Shown piece after piece: positions 18,647 to 25,773 of a stretch of DNA of 64,000 bases. A model generated the notes under the pieces. It saw only the letters and a program-made list of their open reading frames with translations. It was not told the origin of the DNA and did no database searches. The stretch's first letter is position 1, and the number at the start of each line of letters is the position of its first letter. The DNA is from Paenibacillus sp. BIHB 4019 (lineage in GTDB: Bacteria; Bacillota; Bacilli; Paenibacillales; Paenibacillaceae). The stretch is from contig NZ_CP016808.1 of assembly GCF_002741035.1 (NCBI RefSeq), forward strand, positions 2,616,001 to 2,680,000. Reading direction: 5' to 3'. A program made the translations under genes and the position numbers.

Positions 18647-19192
18647 ATGATCAAAATTTTCTTGCTAGTCGTGGGCTGCTATGTGCTGGCTGGCTTCATG
18701 GTGCATGCAGTTTACCGCTTGAAGCGACAGCGGCGGCGCTCTGCCAAACATTATGTGCTGCTTGCGAGCCGCCAGCATTCCAATATGGAACGGATTATTC
18801 GCTCTTTTTTCTCCTTCTCGCGGTGGATGGGAGTGGATGTTCACCTGACTGTCGTAGATGCCGGGCTCAGTGAGCAGACACGCGAAATCATTGAGCGGTT
18901 AAACCGTCCCGCTGGAGGAGTGCACCTCTATGTAGATGGTTTTGAAGAAAATGAGTTCACACATCCGTTGGTTAAACAAGTGGAGCAGAGCAGGAAATTT
19001 GAAGGCGAAATTAAGCAAGGTCTGAGTGAACGTGTGCCGCAGAAGCAATCCGAGCCGGATGTAAACAAATCAGATATAGGGGCCTCCAGCCTGCTATGGC
19101 GACTTCAGGCGGATGGAGTAATAACCAAAAATGACTGTCCTGTCGTCATTGATTTGCATAACCCAGAGGATTTAGGGAAGATTCCTTTTTGA
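18647..19192 (+). CDS. Membrane-anchored hypothetical protein between degU and comFA
   Basis: 181 aa, start ATG 18647 behind AGGAGG (18632-18637). Residues 2-20 are one hydrophobic helix (IFLLVVGCYVLAGFMVHAV) followed by a basic stretch, so the protein is probably anchored with the rest in the cytoplasm. Residues about 33-90 (VLLASRQHSNMERIIRSFF, then VDVHLTVVDAGLSEQTREII) look like an alternating alpha/beta fold and faintly recall the N-terminal strand-helix of glycosyltransferase folds, but no catalytic DXD is visible. A charged linker and a C-terminal strand CPVVIDLHNPEDL complete it. B. subtilis has a different gene (a DegV-family protein) at this position. Function unknown. Confidence 0.75.
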   Translation: MIKIFLLVVGCYVLAGFMVHAVYRLKRQRRRSAKHYVLLASRQHSNMERIIRSFFSFSRWMGVDVHLTVVDAGLSEQTREIIERLNRPAGGVHLYVDGFEENEFTHPLVKQVEQSRKFEGEIKQGLSERVPQKQSEPDVNKSDIGASSLLWRLQADGVITKNDCPVVIDLHNPEDLGKIPF

Positions 19193-19195
19193 GTG

Positions 19196-19294
19196 ATGAA
19201 GATGGCCATGGCCAGGGAAGAGGAATCTACAGGTGAAAGTGGGCGTGATGAAGAACAAACATTGAAGGAAGAGAAGCAGCAAAAGCAAGACTAG
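19196..19294 (+). CDS. Possible 32-aa highly charged small ORF
   Basis: ATG at 19196, 3 nt after the stop of the preceding gene, opens 32 codons rich in Glu, Lys, Gln and Arg (MKMAMAREEESTGESGRDEE at its start). The spacing would allow translational coupling, but no clear Shine-Dalgarno is visible. Alternatively this is the decayed tail of the upstream gene in another frame. Confidence 0.25.
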   Translation: MKMAMAREEESTGESGRDEEQTLKEEKQQKQD

Positions 19295-19296
19295 AA

Positions 19297-19324
19297 TTGA
19301 AAAATAGACTTAAGTTCGTATAAT
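19297..19324 (+). promoter_or_regulatory. Promoter candidate 1 upstream of comFA
   Basis: TTGAAA (19297-19302), a 16-nt spacer, perfect TATAAT (19319-19324). Confidence 0.55.
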
Positions 19325-19367
19325 ACGTGTGAGAATATAGCAAGCGGGAATCGCAGGAAACAGGCCA

Positions 19368-19396
19368 TTGATAAAAACGGTATAATCTATTATAGT
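19368..19396 (+). promoter_or_regulatory. Promoter candidate 2 upstream of comFA
   Basis: TTGATA (19368-19373), a 17-nt spacer, TATAGT (19391-19396). A second TATAAT lies at 19381 but is badly spaced. Confidence 0.4.
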
Positions 19397-19492
19397 TAAA
19401 ACAATAAAATAACAGCAGCAGTTTGTTTGCTATTTTCCTATTTGTTTAAGTGGAACTCAGCAAGCAGAACAGTTTTTAGAAAATCGGGATGA

Positions 19493-19538
19493 AGCACATC
19501 TTTGATAACGCTTAGGCGTTGTTGAAGGGTGCTTTTTT
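19493..19538 (+). terminator. Strong terminator-like hairpin in the comFA leader
   Basis: An almost fully paired stem of about 19 bp: AGCAC at 19493 pairs with GTGCT ending at 19533, and GATAACGC pairs with GCGTTGTT around a TTAG loop. Six T follow. It ends only about 30 nt before the comFA start and lies downstream of both promoter candidates. Confidence 0.8.
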
Positions 19539-19568
19539 GCGTTTTCTATCGAAAAGGAGGATATCTGG

Positions 19569-21773
19569 ATGAAAGCCTATATGTATGTTGTACGGCAATT
19601 CGGCAACTGGTCTTGCAAAGTAACGATTGCGCCCGAAGTAGATATCGACTTCTGGCAGCATGCTGAGAGGATGCTTTTATGGAAAACCCGCCTTCCGCTT
19701 GGTATTGCGCTGGAGGCTGTTGAGCACTTCAACGAATATGAAAATAGAAATGACCAGTATATTAGTCAAATTAAGCAGAGAGCAGATCAGAATGCCGGAA
19801 TGAATAAGTTACACTCCTTTAGAAAATGGCTGGATATGTGCCTGAAGAAAAAGAGGGGTAGAACAACTAAAGATACAGGAATAGGGAGTAAGGGCGGTGG
19901 ATGGAAAGGAGAACAATTGGGAGAATCGCCAGAGAAAACGCTGGGAAAACAGAAAGAGTACTCCAAAGGGGCGGGAGCTATTGCTGGAAGCGCCTCACGC
20001 TGTGGGAACGAGAGCGATCAGGAGGTGTCAGATAGGCTTGCTGCCGCTATCCGTAAGGCAAGCAGCGGAGCAGCTGGACAGGTCGAGCATATACAGGAGG
20101 GGCTTGCAGGGGAGCAAATGCGGATGATGCCAGTCGGACAGGCGGGGCAAAGCCTGTCCGGTTTAGGGGGGCAGATAGCGCTCGCTGCGGATAGCTGCGA
20201 GCGCAGTGGGCAGGCGCGCGGAGTGGAACGCGCGCCTGCAGAGGCGCTTGCCGCCGCCGCGCAGCAGGCGGCAGCGGCGCTGCAAGGCCGTGCGCTGCTG
20301 CGCGGCGAAGCGCACGCACTGCTTGATGGGACAGCGCCTGCGGCAGCTGTCCCTGCCATGGACAAGGACGCTGCGCTGCAGCTGGCGTCCTTGCAGGGCT
20401 TGATACAGCTGCGCAGCGCTGTATCAAAGAAGGCCAGCCGCGAAGCCGGCTGGCCTCGGCGCGCCAAGCGCGCGCTCCGCTGCCTGCGCTGCGGCAGCGG
20501 AGAAGAGCAGCTGCACAAGGCGCCCTGTGCAGCCTGCGGGCGAGAGGCATGCGCGTATTGCACCGCATGCCTCACAATGGGGCGCAGCCGCGAATGCGAG
20601 CTGCTTATCATAGGAGGAGGAGCTGGCAGCAGCCGCTCCTCCATCGAGCTGCCGCCCCCGCAGCAGCGTCTCGCGCGCTGGGGGCTAAGCCCTGCCCAAT
20701 CAGCGGCGGCGGCAGCCGCGCTTTATTTTACAGAGCAGCCGTCTCGCGTTGGTTGGATTGGCCCGCTCGCCGCCACACAAAACAGCTTCCTGCTCTGGGC
20801 CGTCACCGGCGCTGGCAAAACCGAGATGGTGTTTCCTATAGTCGAGTCCACGCTACTACGAGGTGGCAAAGCCCTGATAGCCACACCACGCAGGGATGTC
20901 GTGCTGGAGCTGAGCCCGCGCATTAAAAAAGCTTTCCCGGACTTTAGCGTGGTCACATTATACGGCGGCAGCGAGCAAAAATGGGAGCAAGGCGACATTA
21001 CGCTGGCAACGACTCATCAATTGCTGAGATTCAATTTTGCATTTGATTTGGTCATCATTGATGAGCTGGACGCCTTTCCATATCAAAATAATCCCCAATT
21101 GTACTACGCCGCCAACAAAAGCTGCGCTCCTGAAGGTGTGAAAATTCTGCTCTCGGCTACGCCTCCAGCAGAGCTGCAGCAGCTTGCACGGAGCGGAAAG
21201 CTTGTGCATGCGAGAGTTCCCGTACGTTTTCACCGCCATCCGCTCCCTGTTCCAGTATTGCTTCACACCTTAAGTGTAGGGCAAATGCTGGACAAGCTTC
21301 AGCTGCCCAGACAGCTTCGTGAGGCCATGCTTTGTTCCTATAGCCGCGGCGCACAGCTGTTCGTTTTTGTTCAGCGTATTTCCCAGGTAGAGCGGATGGC
21401 AGCACTATTGAGACAGAAGCTTAATATTTCTCAAGTAGCAGGCACCTCCTCCCAAGATCCTGAGCGGGGGGACAAGGTTCAGATGTTTCGAGCTGGAGAA
21501 ATACGCATTTTGGTGACGACTACGATTTTAGAACGAGGTGTAACAATCCCTAGGAGCGACGTGTTTATTTTGGATGCCGATGGGCAGCTGTTCGATGAAG
21601 CTTCGCTCGTACAAATGGCGGGAAGAGCAGGGAGATCCAGCGATGATCCCAACGGAAGGGTTGTTTTTTGCGCAAAAGAGCGTACCCGGCCCCAAATGCA
21701 GGCCGTCAAGCATATTAAGAAAATGAATCGTATCGCACGGGCCAAAGGCTATTTTCAAAATGCAGCTAAGTAA
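19569..21773 (+). CDS. comFA: Competence helicase ComFA, with an expanded N-terminal region
   Basis: Membrane-associated ATP-driven helicase-like motor that helps pull single-stranded DNA into competent cells. At 734 aa it is far longer than B. subtilis ComFA (about 460). Residues 1-90 are a conserved-looking N-terminal part. About 95-290 is an Ala/Gly/Arg-rich, low-complexity expansion. A four-cysteine zinc finger follows (CLRCG near 304, then CAACGREACAYCTAC near 320-333). The helicase core has Walker A AVTGAGKTEM near residue 415, the DEAD-like box IIDELDAFPY near 496, SATPP near 530, and motif VI QMAGRAGRSSDD near 690. GC content rises sharply over 20040-20720, where the DNA forms consecutive inverted repeats. 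Ribosome site AAAGGAGG; the leader holds a strong hairpin. Confidence 0.94.
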   Translation: MKAYMYVVRQFGNWSCKVTIAPEVDIDFWQHAERMLLWKTRLPLGIALEAVEHFNEYENRNDQYISQIKQRADQNAGMNKLHSFRKWLDMCLKKKRGRTTKDTGIGSKGGGWKGEQLGESPEKTLGKQKEYSKGAGAIAGSASRCGNESDQEVSDRLAAAIRKASSGAAGQVEHIQEGLAGEQMRMMPVGQAGQSLSGLGGQIALAADSCERSGQARGVERAPAEALAAAAQQAAAALQGRALLRGEAHALLDGTAPAAAVPAMDKDAALQLASLQGLIQLRSAVSKKASREAGWPRRAKRALRCLRCGSGEEQLHKAPCAACGREACAYCTACLTMGRSRECELLIIGGGAGSSRSSIELPPPQQRLARWGLSPAQSAAAAAALYFTEQPSRVGWIGPLAATQNSFLLWAVTGAGKTEMVFPIVESTLLRGGKALIATPRRDVVLELSPRIKKAFPDFSVVTLYGGSEQKWEQGDITLATTHQLLRFNFAFDLVIIDELDAFPYQNNPQLYYAANKSCAPEGVKILLSATPPAELQQLARSGKLVHARVPVRFHRHPLPVPVLLHTLSVGQMLDKLQLPRQLREAMLCSYSRGAQLFVFVQRISQVERMAALLRQKLNISQVAGTSSQDPERGDKVQMFRAGEIRILVTTTILERGVTIPRSDVFILDADGQLFDEASLVQMAGRAGRSSDDPNGRVVFCAKERTRPQMQAVKHIKKMNRIARAKGYFQNAAK
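20135..20642 (+). repeat. Array of about 14 consecutive inverted repeats inside comFA
   Basis: Almost every 30-40 bp holds its own hairpin with 4-14 nt loops. Pairs found (arms): 20135-20143/20152-20160; 20178-20185/20197-20204; 20211-20220/20229-20238; 20249-20255/20267-20273; 20289-20295/20310-20316; 20328-20335/20346-20353; 20363-20371/20385-20393; 20400-20409/20418-20427; 20431-20440/20447-20456; 20475-20484/20493-20502; 20510-20517/20526-20533; 20544-20553/20564-20573; 20616-20623/20635-20642. Those thirteen have perfect 7-10 bp arms with different sequences. A weaker one lies at 20458-20473, and a less perfect one follows at 20654-20685. This is not a tandem repeat, because units share symmetry but not sequence. 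The frame stays open throughout and covers the low-complexity expansion and the zinc finger. Confidence 0.9.
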
Positions 21774-21830
21774 GAGGCCGATTCAAAAAATTACTCATAA
21801 AAGAAAGTAAATAAGGGAAGGAGTTGAAAA

Positions 21831-22739
21831 ATGAATAGGTTGTCGTTATCCCAGCTAGGAAGTCAACTGAGCAAATATTTAGGGGATGCCCTTAGTCTCC
21901 TCGGCCCGACTGTTCGGCTTTGTCCACTATGCGGCAAAACGGCAAAGCCGTCTTCTTCCGATAAAATTTCATTGAATTCGGGGAAATCGGCCGTGTTGTC
22001 CCCAAGCTTTTATAAAGAGATTTGCGGAGCTTGTCTCTCATCCATCCCATGGATTCAACAAGTGCAATGCCGAATATGCGGGCGGGGCATTTCTTGTCCA
22101 GACTGCATAAGACGAAGTGGCACAGCCTTTGTTTATAATAGGAGCGCCGTTCAGTACAACAAGGAAATGCGAGAGCTTTTAGCCAGATATAAGTATCGGG
22201 GAAATGAAGCTTTACAGCCTTATATGGGACAGATGTTGTTGTCTCCTCTGGCTGGAATGACACTTGAATTAACGGGCAGACTCGGTGGCTATAAGAGTGG
22301 TAGTCATTCTTTGGCTCATGGACATGTTGATACGCGTAAATATTCCGTTTGGCATGCGATTACCTATGTGCCTGTTAGCAGAGAGCGCGCCGAAGAGCGT
22401 GGATTTAACCAGGCAGAGAGATTGGCGGCAACCGTATCCAGCCATACTCAAATTCCTCTTTTGCATTTATTGGAACGGAAGCGTCATTCGGCCAAACAAA
22501 GCTTCAAGACCCGTTCTGCGCGCATGCAGGATATGGAAAGCCTTTTTGCTGCCAAGCGCGGGGCTGTGGAGCAGTTTTTACTAGCAAATCAGCGAAAAGA
22601 GAGGCAATATGTATTGCGACTGCTGCTTGTAGATGACATCTATACAACGGGAAGCACCATTCAAGCTTGCTCGGAAGCGCTGCAAATAGCATGTCCTGAC
22701 GGAATCGATATTTACGCTCTAACATGGGCGAGGTCCTAA
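21831..22739 (+). CDS. comFC: ComF family phosphoribosyltransferase-like competence protein ComFC
   Basis: Late competence protein needed for full transformation; family members are linked to handling of incoming single-stranded DNA. 302 aa, somewhat longer than usual (about 230-250). The N-terminal zinc-binding part has LCPLCGK near residue 29, CGACLSS near 64 and CRICGRGISCPDC near 80-92. The C-terminal half is a type I phosphoribosyltransferase fold with the PRPP loop LLVDDIYTTGST near residue 265; the family is not known to make a nucleotide. A loop with KRHSAKQSF and KTRSARMQDM is typical. Ribosome site GGAAGGAG. It follows comFA after 57 nt and probably shares its transcript. The small comFB of B. 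subtilis is absent here. Confidence 0.93.
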   Translation: MNRLSLSQLGSQLSKYLGDALSLLGPTVRLCPLCGKTAKPSSSDKISLNSGKSAVLSPSFYKEICGACLSSIPWIQQVQCRICGRGISCPDCIRRSGTAFVYNRSAVQYNKEMRELLARYKYRGNEALQPYMGQMLLSPLAGMTLELTGRLGGYKSGSHSLAHGHVDTRKYSVWHAITYVPVSRERAEERGFNQAERLAATVSSHTQIPLLHLLERKRHSAKQSFKTRSARMQDMESLFAAKRGAVEQFLLANQRKERQYVLRLLLVDDIYTTGSTIQACSEALQIACPDGIDIYALTWARS

Positions 22740-22855
22740 TTGGAGTCTATCACTTTTTTCCAGTTCAATAAGATTACTAGTGAAATTATTGTTTGTTTCA
22801 GCTAGAATAGAGCTAATCATATCTTCAAAAGGTAGATCAGGGAGGTCGGAAAATA

Positions 22856-23278
22856 ATGATGAATTTAGATAATTGTCCACGCTGCGGCAAGCTGTTCTCC
22901 AAGAACTTTCGTGACGTCTGTCCGGCTTGCATTAAGGAAATAGATAGAGAGTATGAGCTCTGCTCCGATTATTTGCGTAAAAATAAAGGCACGAATATAA
23001 ATGATCTATCCAATGAAACGGGAGTATCGGTCCGCCAAATTACAAAGTTTGTGCGAGAAGGCCGGATTTCGATTATGAATGCCCCGAATATGTCTTATCC
23101 GTGCGAAGTATGCGGTACTTTTATACGGGATAACAATATGTGCGATAGCTGTAGAGCGCGTTTAATTAGCGATACGGGAAAGATGCGCAATGAGGATGCC
23201 AGAAGGGCTGAGGAGCTGGAAGCACAGAGGGCTAATCAGAACATTTATAAAGGTTTGGACCGCTATAAGGATCGTTAG
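22856..23278 (+). CDS. yvyF: YvyF-type flagellar operon protein
   Basis: 140-aa protein of the family of conserved flagellar-operon proteins found upstream of flgM in bacilli. Two zinc-finger-like cysteine pairs are visible: CPRCGKLFSKNFRDVCPAC at residues 7-25 and CEVCGTFIRDNNMCDSC near 83-99. Between them is a helix-turn-helix-like segment (NDLSNETGVSVRQITKFVRE, about 44-63), so it may bind nucleic acid or act as a regulator; B. subtilis YvyF has been proposed to affect FlgM or flagellar gene expression. Two adjacent ATG codons (22856, 22859) both follow GGGAGGTC; the first is used here. No promoter was located in the gap from comFC. Confidence 0.88.
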   Translation: MMNLDNCPRCGKLFSKNFRDVCPACIKEIDREYELCSDYLRKNKGTNINDLSNETGVSVRQITKFVREGRISIMNAPNMSYPCEVCGTFIRDNNMCDSCRARLISDTGKMRNEDARRAEELEAQRANQNIYKGLDRYKDR

Positions 23279-23313
23279 AATTTATTAATATTTGTCAATC
23301 GTCGATATAACTA

Positions 23314-23340
23314 TAAATTTCTTGGGGAATAAGCCGATAA
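23314..23340 (+). promoter_or_regulatory. Sigma-D (motility) promoter of the flgM operon
   Basis: TAAA (23314-23317), an exact 15-nt spacer, GCCGATAA (23333-23340). This is an excellent match to the sigma-D consensus TAAA-N15-GCCGATAT. The -10 box is also the left arm of an inverted repeat whose right arm is TTATCGGC. Confidence 0.88.
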
Positions 23341-23396
23341 TACTGTTAAAGGTTATCGGCTTATTAGCATGTGTCCAAATAAATGAGGTGAATAAA

Positions 23397-23675
23397 TTGA
23401 AGATAAATGAACCTGGTCGTATCCATTCTCTTAACCAGTACCAGAAGAAGAACGAAATGGCAGTAAACAACGCCAATAAGAAGCAGAAGAAGGATGAGGT
23501 GCAGATCTCAGCCGCTGCCAAGGAGATGCTCTCTACGAGTCAGATGAACAGCCCCGAACGCGCAAAGCATATTGAGAGCCTGAAACAATCCATAGCAACT
23601 GGAACGTATCATGTTGATTCGGGCAAGCTGGCTGAGAAGCTGCTACCTTATTTCGGCAACAATCCAAGTGAATGA
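23397..23675 (+). CDS. flgM: Anti-sigma-D factor FlgM
   Basis: A 92-aa anti-sigma factor that binds sigma-D (FliA family) and blocks late flagellar genes until the hook-basal body is complete. The start is TTG at 23397, 6 nt after GAGGTG; the product then begins MKINEPGRIHSLNQYQKK, which matches the FlgM N terminus, whereas an upstream extension has no ribosome site. The C-terminal sigma-binding helices contain QISAAAKEML and RAKHIESLKQSIATGTYHVD, typical of the family. It is the first gene after the sigma-D promoter at 23314, so sigma-D drives its own inhibitor, and flgN, flgK and flgL follow in the same unit. Confidence 0.94.
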   Translation: MKINEPGRIHSLNQYQKKNEMAVNNANKKQKKDEVQISAAAKEMLSTSQMNSPERAKHIESLKQSIATGTYHVDSGKLAEKLLPYFGNNPSE

Positions 23676-23691
23676 GGATAGGTGAACGGAG

Positions 23692-24189
23692 ATGTCTCTT
23701 GAACTAATTGCAGATACCCTGCAGCAGCAATTGAAGCTGTATCATTCACTTTTGGCCATTGAACAGAGCAAGAAGGACATGATTATTCAGAATGATGTTC
23801 TGCAATTAAATGTGCACACCCAGAAGCAGAAGCTGCTTGTTGCGAAAGCAGAAGAGCTTGAGCGCATGCGTACCCAGCTGACTTCCCGTTATTTTAAGGA
23901 TATTGGGTTTAGAATCCGCAGCGGTATTTTAGCCGAGCTGATTCGCTCCGTCACTGACCCTGTAATTAAGTCACAGTTGATGGAGCTGCACAGTCAGCTG
24001 AACAAGGTATTGGCTCAGCTTAAGGAAGCAAGTGCTTTGAATCAGCAATTAATTAATCAATCCTTGTCTTTTCTGGATTTCTCGATCAGCCTGATGATGG
24101 ATGACCCCAATGAGGATCTTGTTTATCAGCATCCGATGAATCAGTATCCAGGCAGCAAGCGCAATGGATTATTTGATAGTAAAGCCTAA
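23692..24189 (+). CDS. flgN: Flagellar export chaperone FlgN
   Basis: A 165-aa cytoplasmic chaperone that keeps the hook-associated proteins FlgK and FlgL soluble and delivers them to the flagellar export gate. The sequence is almost wholly helical with heptad-like leucines (LLAIEQSKKDMIIQNDVLQL, then LMELHSQLNKVLAQLKEA), as in FlgN/YvyG. The ribosome site is weak (GGTGAACGGAG overlapping the start area). It sits 16 nt after flgM and directly before flgK, its client, which supports the call. Assignment rests on position, length and helical character, because FlgN sequences diverge strongly. Confidence 0.88.
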   Translation: MSLELIADTLQQQLKLYHSLLAIEQSKKDMIIQNDVLQLNVHTQKQKLLVAKAEELERMRTQLTSRYFKDIGFRIRSGILAELIRSVTDPVIKSQLMELHSQLNKVLAQLKEASALNQQLINQSLSFLDFSISLMMDDPNEDLVYQHPMNQYPGSKRNGLFDSKA

Positions 24190-24204
24190 GAAGGAGGCAA
24201 GCAG

Positions 24205-25737
24205 ATGACCTCAACTTTTCATTCATTAGAAACGTCGAAACGAAGCTTGATTACCCAGCAGGTAGCTTTGACTACACTCAGTCATAACATTGCAAACGCC
24301 AACACGGAAGGATATACGCGGCAAAAGGTAAACATGGTGGCGACTCGTCCAATGGAAGCCTACGGCATGACCAAATCCACAGCACCGGGCCAAATCGGAA
24401 CAGGTGTCGAGTATACGTCTATTACACGTATCCGTGATGCTTTTCTGGACGCACAGTATCGTGACCAATCCGATATTGCGGGTACAACATCTATCCAAAT
24501 GGATACATTGAGCAAGCTTGAATCCTTTGTCAACGAACCGTCAGACACAGGTATTCGTACCGTATTGTCGGATTTTTGGAATGCATGGTCAGATCTCAGT
24601 AAAGACCCGGAGAATGTAACAGCTCGGGAAATACTTGTAGAGCGGACGCAAGCATTGACCGACACTTTTAATGGGCTTAGCAAGCAACTTTCTGATCTTG
24701 ATGCAGACATTAATATGACGATTGAAACTTCGACGGAGCAAGCAAATTCAATGATGAGCTCTATTGCATCGTTGAATGATCAAATAAAAAAAATTGAGTC
24801 ACTCGGCGACAATGCCAATGATCTTCGCGATCAGCGTGATCTTCTAACGGATAAGTTGTCCAAGCTCGTCAATGTAACCGTTACGGATACGGAGGACGGG
24901 TACACCATTAATATGGGGGGAACAAACCTTGTTACCGGTGGGGATACAACGCCTCTGACAGCAATTGCGCTGGAACAGTCCTATAATAATGGCACGCTTA
25001 CTGGCGGAGAAGTTCACGGGATGTTCGTATCTTTGGATACAGTTGCAGAATTCGTTGGGCAGTTAAATACACTCGCTAATACGATCGTAAACGGCAAGTT
25101 CGATGTTACGATTCCTAAAGGCTCCGTATTGCCGGGAACAACAGTACCTACAACAGCAGACCAAGTGATGACGGTCAATGGTATCAATGGACTGCATCAG
25201 CTTGGATATACACTTGGTAATCCGGCAACTTCTGGACAACCTTTGTTTACGATTAAGACGGGTTTTACAACACTTACTGCTGAGAGCATAGAGATTAACA
25301 CCAATATTGCCTCAGATTCTAATCTTATTGCTTCTTCCATGCGTACTACGACAGATGGAGCTGGTGTATCGACGGTAGTCAAAGGTAATAACAGTCTAGC
25401 ATTGTTAATGTCCCAAATGACTGAGGTCAAGTTTTCTTTCGACGAGACAGCTACTGGTGGTGGGATTAAGGAAGCCACATTGGGTGACTTCTACAGTGCG
25501 CTTGTCGGGGCATTAGGGGTTAAAAGCCAATCTGCTGCCCGTGAAAACTCCAATGCTGAGGCACAACTGGCTCAAGTAGATGGAAGCCGGATGTCGATCA
25601 GCGGTGTTTCCTTGGATGAGGAAATGTCCGATATGATTAAGTATCAATATGCATATAGTGCTGCTGCACGTTTTATGACGACATTTGATGAGATGCTTAA
25701 TAAGCTCATTAATAATACTGGTGTAGTAGGTCGTTAG
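24205..25737 (+). CDS. flgK: Flagellar hook-associated protein 1, FlgK
   Basis: 510-aa junction protein between hook and filament, exported through the flagellar type III apparatus. The N-terminal D0 segment (FHSLETSKRSLITQQVALTT, then LSHNIANANTEGYTRQKV) carries the rod/hook-family ANANTEGYTRQ signature. A helical D1 region holds SVTDTEDGY-type elements after LNDQIKKIESLGDNANDLRD. The C-terminal D0 (SLDEEMSDMIKYQYAYSAAA, then FMTTFDEMLNKLIN) is characteristic. The variable middle is shorter than in enteric FlgK. Ribosome site GAAGGAGG. Part of flgM-flgN-flgK-flgL. Confidence 0.96.
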   Translation: MTSTFHSLETSKRSLITQQVALTTLSHNIANANTEGYTRQKVNMVATRPMEAYGMTKSTAPGQIGTGVEYTSITRIRDAFLDAQYRDQSDIAGTTSIQMDTLSKLESFVNEPSDTGIRTVLSDFWNAWSDLSKDPENVTAREILVERTQALTDTFNGLSKQLSDLDADINMTIETSTEQANSMMSSIASLNDQIKKIESLGDNANDLRDQRDLLTDKLSKLVNVTVTDTEDGYTINMGGTNLVTGGDTTPLTAIALEQSYNNGTLTGGEVHGMFVSLDTVAEFVGQLNTLANTIVNGKFDVTIPKGSVLPGTTVPTTADQVMTVNGINGLHQLGYTLGNPATSGQPLFTIKTGFTTLTAESIEINTNIASDSNLIASSMRTTTDGAGVSTVVKGNNSLALLMSQMTEVKFSFDETATGGGIKEATLGDFYSALVGALGVKSQSAARENSNAEAQLAQVDGSRMSISGVSLDEEMSDMIKYQYAYSAAARFMTTFDEMLNKLINNTGVVGR

Positions 25738-25773
25738 ATTAATCATTTTCTCCAAAATGGGAGGTTATATATA

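Noticed and set aside
18526..18873. 115-codon + frame overlapping the membrane protein gene at 18647
   Set aside because: It has no ribosome site and its product is Cys/Ala/Leu-rich; the 18647 start has AGGAGG and a clear transmembrane helix in the other frame.
20018..20644. Overlapping minus-strand frames of 208 and 173 codons and + frames of 125 and 65 codons in comFA
   Set aside because: They result from GC-rich low-complexity DNA. The comFA frame alone joins the zinc finger and helicase motifs.
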